From NCBI GenBank assembly GCA_034002405.1, contig JAVFAS010000036.1:1-35476 (forward strand): DNA of 35,476 nucleotides. Direction: 5' to 3'. The position numbers and the translations under genes were made by a program. Shown one piece after another: positions 7,749 to 14,520 of this stretch. Within the stretch, counting starts at the first letter, position 1; every line of letters begins with the position of its first letter. The notes under the pieces are model-generated. The model worked only from the letters and a program-made list of their open reading frames with translations. It searched no databases and was not told the DNA's origin. This stretch comes from SZUA-365 sp034002405. GTDB taxonomy: Bacteria; Bacteroidota; Ignavibacteria; SZUA-365.

Positions 7749-7769
7749 GCATTTTTTTTTCCGGGCGGC

Positions 7770-7800
7770 TTTCATTTTATGTGACGAATTGATACTTTCT
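7770..7800 (+). promoter_or_regulatory. Weak candidate promoter of the citrate synthase gene
   Basis: TTTC (7770-7773), 19 bases, then TACTTTCT (7793-7800) loosely fits the -33/-7 pattern. It would give a leader of roughly 45 bases. The match is imperfect in both elements. Confidence 0.25.
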
Positions 7801-7850
7801 TGGCGATCCGCCTAATCAACAGAATCCGCATTTCAACCAAGGAAGGACGT

Positions 7851-9128
7851 ATGCCCATACTCCAGGAAAGATTGGCTGCTCTCTATGCTCCGCAGCGCGA
7901 CGAGATCCGACAGCTGTTAAAGGAGCACGGCGACACGGTCGTGTCGGAAGTCACCATCAAGCAGATTTACGGCGGCATGCGCGGCGTGAAGGGTCTCGTG
8001 TGCGATACCTCCGTGGTCCCGCCCGACAAGGGACTGATCATCCGCGGCATCGAGCTGAAGGAACTGACGGAAAAACTGCCGGAAGAGATTTTTTACCTCC
8101 TTCTGTCGGGACGTCTCCCGAACGGAGAGGAACTCGCCGACCTCCAGGCGCAGCTTCGTGCCCACATGGATGTGCCCGCGTACGTATGGGACGTGCTCGC
8201 TGCCATGCCCGCCGACTCCCATCCCATGGCGATGTTCAACACCGCCATTCTCGTGATGCAGAAGGAGTCGGTGTTCTGCCGCAAGTACAACGAGGGGATG
8301 ACGAAGGACGAGTACTGGGACGCCACGCTCACCGACGCGCTCGCCATCGTCGCCAAGCTGCCAACCATCGCCGCATGGATCTACCGCAAACGCTTCGGCA
8401 AGGGTGATCCCATCGCACCGAACCCCGATCTCGATTGGGGACAGAACTATGTCCACATGCTCGGTCTCGGCGATCCCAATGGCGAGTTCACCAAGCTCAT
8501 GCGCCTGTATCTGGTGTTGCACAGCGACCATGAGGGCGGCAACGTCAGCGCGTTCAGCGCCGCCACGGTGGCGAGCGCGCTCTCCGATCTTTACTATGCA
8601 CTGTCGGCGGGACTGAACGGACTCGCGGGTCCGTTGCACGGCCTGGCGAACCAGGAATGCCTCAAGTGGATCATCGAGGTCAACGAAAAATTCGGCGGCG
8701 CGCCGACGAAGGAGCAGCTCGAGAAATTCGCATGGGAGACGCTGGAATCGGGCAAGGTGATTCCCGGCTACGGCCATGCCGTGCTGCGCATCACCGATCC
8801 GCGTTTCGATGCCTTCCTCGCCTTCGGCAAACAGTATTGCGCGGGCGACGATGTCTTCGAGACGGTGTCGAACGTGTTTGACGTTGTTCCGGGCGTGCTG
8901 CGCCAGATCCAGAAGATCGCCGATCCCTGGCCCAATGTCGATGCCGGCTCGGGCGCGTTGCTGTATCACTATGGCCTGACCGAGTTCGATTACTACACCG
9001 TGCTCTTCTCCGTCAGCCGTGCGCTTGGTATCACCGCGCAGGCGGTGGTTGCCCGTGCCTATGGCCTGCCGATCACGCGGCCGAAATCCGTCCCGACCGA
9101 CTGGGTGAAGGCACAGATCAAGAAATAA
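7851..9128 (+). CDS. gltA: Citrate synthase, eukaryotic (mitochondrial) type
   Basis: A 425-residue enzyme condensing oxaloacetate and acetyl-CoA to citrate at TCA cycle entry. The catalytic triad is H263 (in GPLHGLANQE), H309 (GYGHAVLR) and D364 (NVDAGSGALL). The intervals of 46 and 55 residues equal those between H274, H320 and D375 of the pig-heart enzyme. The block HSDHEGGNVSA is also the mitochondrial form rather than the E. coli or Gram-positive form. The ATG at 7851 was preferred over in-frame codons from 7800 because AAGGAAGGA lies directly upstream and the extra residues are not family-like. It is monocistronic, ending in a strong terminator at 9173-9210. Confidence 0.95.
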   Translation: MPILQERLAALYAPQRDEIRQLLKEHGDTVVSEVTIKQIYGGMRGVKGLVCDTSVVPPDKGLIIRGIELKELTEKLPEEIFYLLLSGRLPNGEELADLQAQLRAHMDVPAYVWDVLAAMPADSHPMAMFNTAILVMQKESVFCRKYNEGMTKDEYWDATLTDALAIVAKLPTIAAWIYRKRFGKGDPIAPNPDLDWGQNYVHMLGLGDPNGEFTKLMRLYLVLHSDHEGGNVSAFSAATVASALSDLYYALSAGLNGLAGPLHGLANQECLKWIIEVNEKFGGAPTKEQLEKFAWETLESGKVIPGYGHAVLRITDPRFDAFLAFGKQYCAGDDVFETVSNVFDVVPGVLRQIQKIADPWPNVDAGSGALLYHYGLTEFDYYTVLFSVSRALGITAQAVVARAYGLPITRPKSVPTDWVKAQIKK

Positions 9129-9172
9129 TCTCCCTGGTCGCGGGCGTCACATCCGCGTACGACCGTCCGTCG

Positions 9173-9210
9173 CGGCGTCCCGTTCCCAGGCACGGGACGC
9201 CGCCGTTTTA
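9173..9210 (+). terminator. Intrinsic terminator after citrate synthase
   Basis: CGGCGTCCCG (9173-9182), a 10-base loop and CGGGACGCCG (9193-9202) form a perfect 10-bp stem, followed by CCGTTTTA. Confidence 0.85.
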
Positions 9211-9236
9211 TTCCCATGCGTGAAATGCTATCTTGC
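9206..9236 (+). promoter_or_regulatory. Candidate ychF promoter
   Basis: TATCTTGC at 9229-9236 matches the -7 form seen upstream of pabA, and TTTT lies 19 bases earlier at 9206-9209 inside the terminator tail. The leader of about 70 bases contains a perfect 6-bp hairpin GTGTCG/CGACAC (9242-9258). Confidence 0.3.
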
Positions 9237-9312
9237 GGTTTGTGTCGTTTCGCGACACGCCCCGAATCATTCCCACGCACGTGTATTCATCCATTAGCAT
9301 CACTGGCGCACC

Positions 9313-10395
9313 ATGCAGATCGGAATCGTCGGCCTCCCCTTCAGCGGAAAATCCACGCTCTTTCAGACCATGACCCGCACGCATCTCGACGAGGCTACGC
9401 TGGCCCGGCAACAGACCAACAACGCGATGGTGAAGGTGCCGGACCCGCGGGTGGACAAACTTGGTGAAATCTTCCAGCCGAAGAAACTCGTCTACACTTC
9501 CGTCGAATTCGTCGATGTGGTCGGACTCAAGAAAGGGGACCACAACTCGACGCAGTTTACCGGAGCCTTTCTCGGCGGGGTGAAAACGAATGATGCGCTC
9601 ATGCATGTCGTGCGTGCCTTCGACGATCCCCTGTATCCGCATCCGGAGGGCAGCATCGATCCCGCCCGCGATGTCGCGATTCTCGAAACGGAATTCCTGC
9701 TGAGCGATCTGGCGATGATCGAAAACCGCATGGACAAGCTGCGCAAGCAGGTGTTGAAGATTCATGATGACCGCTCGAAACGGGAACTGGTGCTCTTCGA
9801 ACTGTTTCAACAGACTCTCGAGTCCGAAAAACCGCTGCGCACGCTCACGCTCGATGCGCGGGACGAAGCGCTGATCAAGGGGTACCAGTTCCTCACCCTC
9901 AAACCGATGCTGGTCGTGCTCAATCTCGCCGATGATGCCATGGGTCAGCGAGACCGACTGGTCGCGGAGATCCGTGATGCCTTCGCACCGAGCGGCATCG
10001 CCGTTGACGCCTTCGTCGGAAAAGTCGAAATGGAACTCGCCCAGATGGAGGACGAGGACGCGGCGGAGTTCATGAAGGACTATGGCATCACCGAATCCGC
10101 GTTGACGCGCATCATTCGTTCCGCCTACGATATGCTGGGACTCATTTCCTTCCTCACCTTCGGAGAGGATGAGTGCCGGGCCTGGACCATCCGTCGCAAC
10201 ACACCGGCGCAGGAAGCCGCCGGTGCCATCCATACCGACTTGATGAATCGCTTCATCCGCGCCGAGGTCGTCCATTTCGACGACTTCCTTACGCATGGCT
10301 CCATCCAGGCTTGCAAGGACTCCGGTCACTGGCGCCTGGAAGGAAAGGAGTATGTCGTGAAGGATGGGGATATGCTGACCATACGGCACGGGTAA
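9313..10395 (+). CDS. ychF: YchF/OLA1-family ATPase with TGS domain (divergent)
   Basis: A 360-residue Obg-related P-loop NTPase of the ribosome-associated YchF family. The P-loop is GLPFSGKST near the N-terminus, where most members read GLPNVGKST. A switch region FVDVVGL and a G4-position motif NLAD replace NKxD, in keeping with the family's preference for ATP over GTP. A helical coiled-coil insert (about residues 125-175) and a C-terminal TGS domain with TFGEDECRAWTIRRNTPAQEAAG follow, ending in the usual HFDDF and EYVVKDGDML-type tail. The sequence is divergent in several family blocks, so it may be a paralogue. The start has no clear Shine-Dalgarno. It ends in a heptanucleotide repeat and a terminator. 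Confidence 0.88.
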   Translation: MQIGIVGLPFSGKSTLFQTMTRTHLDEATLARQQTNNAMVKVPDPRVDKLGEIFQPKKLVYTSVEFVDVVGLKKGDHNSTQFTGAFLGGVKTNDALMHVVRAFDDPLYPHPEGSIDPARDVAILETEFLLSDLAMIENRMDKLRKQVLKIHDDRSKRELVLFELFQQTLESEKPLRTLTLDARDEALIKGYQFLTLKPMLVVLNLADDAMGQRDRLVAEIRDAFAPSGIAVDAFVGKVEMELAQMEDEDAAEFMKDYGITESALTRIIRSAYDMLGLISFLTFGEDECRAWTIRRNTPAQEAAGAIHTDLMNRFIRAEVVHFDDFLTHGSIQACKDSGHWRLEGKEYVVKDGDMLTIRHG

Positions 10396-10421
10396 GACTC
10401 CTGCCTGTTGGCAGCTGCCAC

Positions 10422-10484
10422 CAGCCAACAGCCACCAGCCACCAGCCAAAAGCCAAAAGCCAACAGCCAAAAGCCAAAAGCCAA
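10422..10484. repeat. Nine tandem heptanucleotides, [AC]AGCCA[AC]
   Basis: Nine 7-base units run without interruption from 10422 to 10484: CAGCCAA, CAGCCAC twice, CAGCCAA, AAGCCAA twice, CAGCCAA and AAGCCAA twice. The array begins 27 bases after the ychF stop and runs into the terminator stem. The same AGCCA core recurs at 35390-35476. Confidence 0.95.
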
Positions 10485-10515
10485 AAAAAACCGCCTGTGC
10501 AGGGCGGTTTTTTTT
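10483..10515. terminator. Bidirectional intrinsic terminator between ychF and vanZ
   Basis: Eight A residues, CCGCC (10491-10495), loop TGTGCAG, GGCGG (10503-10507) and eight T residues form a symmetrical hairpin. It can end ychF transcription rightward and anything arriving from the right. Confidence 0.88.
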
Positions 10516-10543
10516 ATCAATGCAGTAGAGGTCTCAGAAAGGT
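10483..10543 (-). ncRNA. Possible short transcript between a promoter-like site and the terminator
   Basis: On the minus strand TTG (10579-10577), 20 bases and TATATTTC (10556-10549) form a promoter-like site. About 30 bases further on lies the bidirectional hairpin. A transcript of about 60 nt would result. Nothing else supports it, and the AT-rich local sequence could produce the motif by chance. Confidence 0.2.
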
Positions 10544-10663
10544 ATGAGGAAATATACAACGTGGGAGTACCGTTGTCAATACTTGATCTAAATAATTTTT
10601 ACGAGCGGGAGCCGAGACGGATGACGAGGAAGGAGCGCGAAATTGGACGAGTGGCAGGTGGTG
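10516..10663. other. Non-coding stretch between the terminator and the vanZ 3' end
   Basis: This AT-richer interval holds no convincing coding frame. Its only notable content is the promoter-like pair on the minus strand at 10549-10579. Confidence 0.5.
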
Positions 10664-11119
10664 TTAGCCGTCGTGTCCGCGTGTGTCGGAAAAAACGGAA
10701 CGCAGCGGCGTGAGGAGACGGTGCGGACCCAGAAGGCGAACCGCGAGAAGCGCCAGCAGGACACCGATCGTGTTGGCGAGCACGTCGTACGGATCGGCCA
10801 TGCGCGTGGTGCACAGCGCTTGATACACCTCGCTGGCGATGCCGAACAGGATGGTTGCGAGCCCGGAAACGAGGAGGGGTGTCAAGCGGAGGGGTGTGAT
10901 GGCCGAAGGGAGAACGAGCGCGACCCAAAGAAGCAGGGCCTGCATACCGAACAACGCGATGTGGGCGAGCTTGTCGGGTTTCCAGACGGCGACGACCGGG
11001 AAGGACTCGCCCGGCAGGGAGAGGAGCACCATGATGAGAAGAAACCAAAGAAACGCCGGGAGCGACGTCGCGAGACGACCGTGACGATATTTCGGAAATA
11101 CAGGTCCGGATACCGTCAT
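10664..11119 (-). CDS. VanZ-like family membrane protein
   Basis: A 151-residue protein with four hydrophobic helices. The conserved blocks DKLAHIALFGM and SEVYQALCTTRMADPYDVLANTIG match the VanZ-like family, where the motif is D-K--H---F followed by E--Q-f-p-R--d--D---N--G. The general role is unclear; the name comes from a teicoplanin resistance accessory protein, and most members have no link to resistance. It starts 10 bases after the nnr stop and is probably its last operon partner. Confidence 0.8.
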   Translation of the reverse strand: MTVSGPVFPKYRHGRLATSLPAFLWFLLIMVLLSLPGESFPVVAVWKPDKLAHIALFGMQALLLWVALVLPSAITPLRLTPLLVSGLATILFGIASEVYQALCTTRMADPYDVLANTIGVLLALLAVRLLGPHRLLTPLRSVFSDTRGHDG

Positions 11120-11129
11120 GATCGATCAG

Positions 11130-12890
11130 TCAGGAGAGTCCGTGCGCAGGGGGATCCGTACGCGGTGCATGCGTCCGTGGGGCATCCGTGCGTGGGGCNN
11201 NNNNNNNNNNNNNNNNNNNNNNNNNNNNNNNNNNNNNNNNNNNNNNNNNNNNNNNNNNNNNNNNNNNNNNNNNNNNNNNNNNNNNNNNNNNNNNNNNNTC
11301 CGTGCGTGGCTCGAGCGTAGCATGCCGCGCTGGCACGAGATCGCGCAGGACCTCGGCCAATGCATGGATGATGTCCGTTGCGATCATTCCGTGTTCACCC
11401 ACGATGCTCCTGGCATGATCACCGGCGAGTCCATGCAGGTACACGCCGCAACTCGCCGCGTGCGCGGCCTCGGCTCCCTGGGCGATGAAGCCGGCGATGA
11501 TGCCGGAGAGGACATCCCCCGCACCCGCGGTGGCCATGCCCGGATTGCCGGTGGGATTCAGGTAGACCTGACCTTCGCGTGTCGCCACCACGGTGGGCGC
11601 ACCCTTGAGCACCAGCGTCACGCCGAATTCGACCGCGAAAGTCTGCGCGATGTCCATGCGTTTCGCGTCGATGTCGTCGGTGCTCTGCGAGACGAGCCGC
11701 GCGAATTCGCCCATGTGCGGTGTAAGAATGACCGGGGCCTGTGTTTGTTGCAGGATGTTCAAATGGCCGATGAGCGCCGACAGTGCGTCGGCGTCAATGA
11801 CCAGCGGCCGCGTTGCACGCTCGATCAACCGCCGGACGAGATTCTGTGTCTCGTATTGTCGGGAGATCCCGGGACCGAGCACGGTGACCGTCGACTGATT
11901 CATGCGTTCGAGGATGTTGTCGAAATCCGCGAGACTGAAACTTCCCTCGCCGGTTTCCTTGAACGGAAGAGTCATCACCTCCGTCAGTTTCATCTCCATG
12001 ACAGGATTGAGGCTCGCCGGGATTCCGCAATGGACGATGCCCGCGCCACTGCGCAGGGCGGCATTTGACGCCATGGCCGCGGCACCACTCATCCCGGTCG
12101 ATCCGCCGAGGACGAACACGCTGCCGAGCTGGTATTTGTGCACGTCGAGTGGTCGGCGGGGAAGCCAACCGTCGATGTCGCGGCGTTCAAGCTGGAAGGC
12201 CGATGTCGCCTCGCGTGCGAATCCCTCGCGCGGCATGCTGATGTCCACCACATGCACCGCACCCGCGTGTTCGCGACCGGCGCGCAGGAGCAGACCCCGT
12301 TTGAGTCCGCCCATCGTGAAGGTGTCGCACACCCGTGACGCCGATCCCAGCACATCACCGGTGTCGGCGTTGATGCCCGTGGGGATGTCGATCGCGACGA
12401 CCGGGACCGTCGCGGCGTTCAGCACGGTGATGATTTCCGCGATCTCGCCTTTTATCGGAGAGGAAAGTCCCGTACCCAGCATGGCGTCGATCACGACATC
12501 GGGGCGGCGGTGCAGCATCTCTTCGACCTGCGCGCTCGCGCTGAGCAGGCGCACTCGCAACTGCCGATGCTCTTGTTCCATCGCGCGGAGAATATCAAGA
12601 TTGATGCGCGCGTCTCCCTGCGACGCGGTGTCGGGTCCCAATGTCAATACATCGACCATTGCTCCCCGGTTGATCAGGTGCCGCGCGACCGCGAAGCCAT
12701 CACCCCCGTTGTTTCCCTTGCCGCAGAGGATCAGAATCCAGCGGTCCCGCATCGGGCCGTGGTAGCGCTCGAGCAGATCCACGCTGCCGCGCGCTGCATT
12801 TTCCATCAGCAGCAGGGAGGGGATGTGATAGCGTGCGCTTGCTGCTGCGTCGCAGCGGCGCATTTCATCCGAGGTGTAAACGGGAAGCAT
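11130..12890 (-). CDS. nnr: Bifunctional NAD(P)HX epimerase/dehydratase, interrupted by an assembly gap
   Basis: This enzyme repairs hydrated NAD(P)H. The N-terminal epimerase (NnrE) domain carries GKGNNGGDG at residues 57-65. The C-terminal dehydratase (NnrD) domain carries LTPHMGEFARL, NPTGNPGMATAGAGDVLSG and the typical closing helix. The family would end near IIHALAEVLRDL. Here the frame continues into a 15-bp tandem repeat, giving five-residue units such as APRTD and APRTH, and runs through the 100-N gap to a stop at 11130. Reading frame across the gap is unknown, so the true C-terminus is uncertain. Start has GGAGG about ten bases upstream. The gene follows nuoN by 36 bases, which places NADH repair in the complex I operon. 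Confidence 0.9.
   Translation of the reverse strand: MLPVYTSDEMRRCDAAASARYHIPSLLLMENAARGSVDLLERYHGPMRDRWILILCGKGNNGGDGFAVARHLINRGAMVDVLTLGPDTASQGDARINLDILRAMEQEHRQLRVRLLSASAQVEEMLHRRPDVVIDAMLGTGLSSPIKGEIAEIITVLNAATVPVVAIDIPTGINADTGDVLGSASRVCDTFTMGGLKRGLLLRAGREHAGAVHVVDISMPREGFAREATSAFQLERRDIDGWLPRRPLDVHKYQLGSVFVLGGSTGMSGAAAMASNAALRSGAGIVHCGIPASLNPVMEMKLTEVMTLPFKETGEGSFSLADFDNILERMNQSTVTVLGPGISRQYETQNLVRRLIERATRPLVIDADALSALIGHLNILQQTQAPVILTPHMGEFARLVSQSTDDIDAKRMDIAQTFAVEFGVTLVLKGAPTVVATREGQVYLNPTGNPGMATAGAGDVLSGIIAGFIAQGAEAAHAASCGVYLHGLAGDHARSIVGEHGMIATDIIHALAEVLRDLVPARHATLEPRTXXXXXXXXXXXXXXXXXXXXXXXXXXXXXXXXXXAPRTDAPRTHAPRTDPPAHGLS
11154..11312. repeat. 15-bp tandem repeat containing an assembly gap
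   Basis: Units ATCCGTACGCGGTGC (11154-11168), ATGCGTCCGTGGGGC (11169-11183) and ATCCGTGCGTGGGGC (11184-11198) precede the N tract. TCCGTGCGTGGCTC resumes directly after it at 11299. The repeat thus continues on both sides of the gap, and its true copy number is unknown. On the minus strand it keeps the nnr frame and encodes Pro-Arg-Thr-rich pentads. Confidence 0.88.
11199..11298. other. Assembly gap (100 N)
   Basis: Exactly 100 undetermined bases, which is a conventional placeholder length rather than a measured size. It lies inside the 15-bp array at the 3' end of nnr. Confidence 0.98.
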
Positions 12891-12926
12891 GAGGCCGTGT
12901 CCTCCGGCGTCTGTGGGACCCCGCGA

Positions 12927-14393
12927 TCAGAACAGGCCGCCCATCCAGCCGAGAACGACCGAGGGGAAGAGTCCGACGAGCAGCACGCCAAACGCGGAGA
13001 TGAGCAGTGCGATGCTGCCGTCGACGGAGATCGAGATCGGGATGCCCGCGGTGGTGGATGCACCCGCGAGGGCGTCTCCCGCGTCACGTTCATCGGCGGT
13101 CTGGAAGAACATGAGCACAACCACGCGGAGATAGTAATACACCGAGATCATACTGGTGATGACGCCGACGATGGTCAGCCAGGTGTAGCCGTTTTCGATC
13201 GCGGCAACGAAGATGTAGTATTTGCCGAAGAAGCCCGCAAGCGGCGGAATGCCGATGAGGGAGAACATGAACACCCCCATGAGCACGGCCAGTAGGGGAC
13301 GGCGGTAATACAGTCCGCGGAAATCCTCGAGATCCGTGCCCCGCTGGTCGGCCCGCTCGATGACCGAAGCGATGCCGAAGGCGCCAAGGTTGGTGAACAC
13401 GTACGAAATCAGGTAGAAGAGGACGCCCGCGAGGCTGAGGTCGCCCCCCGCGGTGATGCCGATCAGCATGTATCCCGCGTGCGCGATGCTCGAGTACGCG
13501 AGCATGCGCTTGATGTTGCGCTGCGCGATGGCCACGATATTGCCGAGCAGCATGGATGCGACCGCCAACACCGCGAGCACGGTGTTCATGCTGCCGTGGG
13601 TGAAGTCAAATGTCGCCGTGAACACCAGAAGGAATGCGGAAAACGCGGCCGCCTTCGCGCCGGTGGACATGAAACCCGAGACCATCGTCGGTGCGCCTTC
13701 ATACACATCGGGCACCCACATGTGGAAGGGAACGGCGCCGATCTTGAAGGCGAAACCCACCAACAGCAGTCCGGCCCCGACGAGGAACAGCGTTTCGGCC
13801 TTGAAGGCCGGGAGATTCTGCGCGATGGCGAGAATGTTCGTCGTTCCCGTCATGCCATACACCAGCGCGATCCCGTAGAGAAAGAATCCCGAGGCGAAGG
13901 AGCCCAGCAGGAAATATTTCAGCGCGGCTTCGTTGGACCTCGGGTCGCGGCGGGTGAAGCCGGCAAGCACGTACAGGCAGATGGACATGAGCTCGAGTCC
14001 GATGAAGGTCACGACCAGATCCGTGCCCGAGGCGAAGGTCATCATTCCCACCGACGCGAGGAGAATCAGGTGGAAGAATTCGCCATGGTTGACGCCGATC
14101 TTCGCGATGGAATCGCGGGAGAGAATGATCGTCAATCCCGCCGCGATCAGGAAGATGATGGACGTGAAACTGGCGAAGCCGCCGGTCATCATCATGCCCG
14201 AGAACGCCGTCCCGCGCAGTGGAAAGGTCCATATCGCGAGCACGATATTCGCGGCGATGCCGAGCAGCGAAACCCAGTACTCGGTCCGCAGCGGATCCTT
14301 CTTCAGCGCGTTGATCAGAATCACGATCAGCGCGAGCGTGACGGTTCCCGTGACGGGAGCGATGTTCATCGTATCGGTGAGCAGTTGGTTCAT
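12927..14393 (-). CDS. nuoN: NADH-quinone oxidoreductase subunit N
   Basis: A 488-residue antiporter-like membrane subunit of complex I, with about fourteen hydrophobic helices. Family blocks include the glutamate in FIGLELMSICLYVL, the lysine in FKIGAVPFHMWVPDVYEGAP and the central lysine region NIKRMLAYSSIAHAGYML. Each belongs to the proton-channel machinery of this subunit. It is separated from nuoM by an Na+/H+ antiporter gene and from that gene by 127 bases holding a GC-rich hairpin. A Shine-Dalgarno is not obvious. Confidence 0.95.
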   Translation of the reverse strand: MNQLLTDTMNIAPVTGTVTLALIVILINALKKDPLRTEYWVSLLGIAANIVLAIWTFPLRGTAFSGMMMTGGFASFTSIIFLIAAGLTIILSRDSIAKIGVNHGEFFHLILLASVGMMTFASGTDLVVTFIGLELMSICLYVLAGFTRRDPRSNEAALKYFLLGSFASGFFLYGIALVYGMTGTTNILAIAQNLPAFKAETLFLVGAGLLLVGFAFKIGAVPFHMWVPDVYEGAPTMVSGFMSTGAKAAAFSAFLLVFTATFDFTHGSMNTVLAVLAVASMLLGNIVAIAQRNIKRMLAYSSIAHAGYMLIGITAGGDLSLAGVLFYLISYVFTNLGAFGIASVIERADQRGTDLEDFRGLYYRRPLLAVLMGVFMFSLIGIPPLAGFFGKYYIFVAAIENGYTWLTIVGVITSMISVYYYLRVVVLMFFQTADERDAGDALAGASTTAGIPISISVDGSIALLISAFGVLLVGLFPSVVLGWMGGLF

Positions 14394-14475
14394 CGTGTAA
14401 GCCTGGAAACTCTGCGTGAATACCGTGAAAGTTTGCGGAATCCGCGTCCGTGCCGCGGTCGGCCGACGAGTGATC

Positions 14476-14509
14476 GAGTCCGGCCCATCCCGCGGTACGG
14501 GCCGGACTC
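14476..14509 (-). other. GC-rich hairpin between the antiporter gene and nuoN
   Basis: GAGTCCGGCCC (14476-14486), a 12-base loop and GGGCCGGACTC (14499-14509) form a perfect 11-bp stem just after the antiporter stop. No T tract follows in the direction of transcription, so it is more likely a partial terminator or mRNA-stabilising element than a full stop. Confidence 0.6.
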
Positions 14510-14520
14510 ATCGCGCGTGA

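Noticed and set aside
10664..11119. Glycopeptide resistance gene based on the VanZ name
   Set aside because: VanZ-like proteins are widespread and no vanA, vanH or vanX homologue is present.
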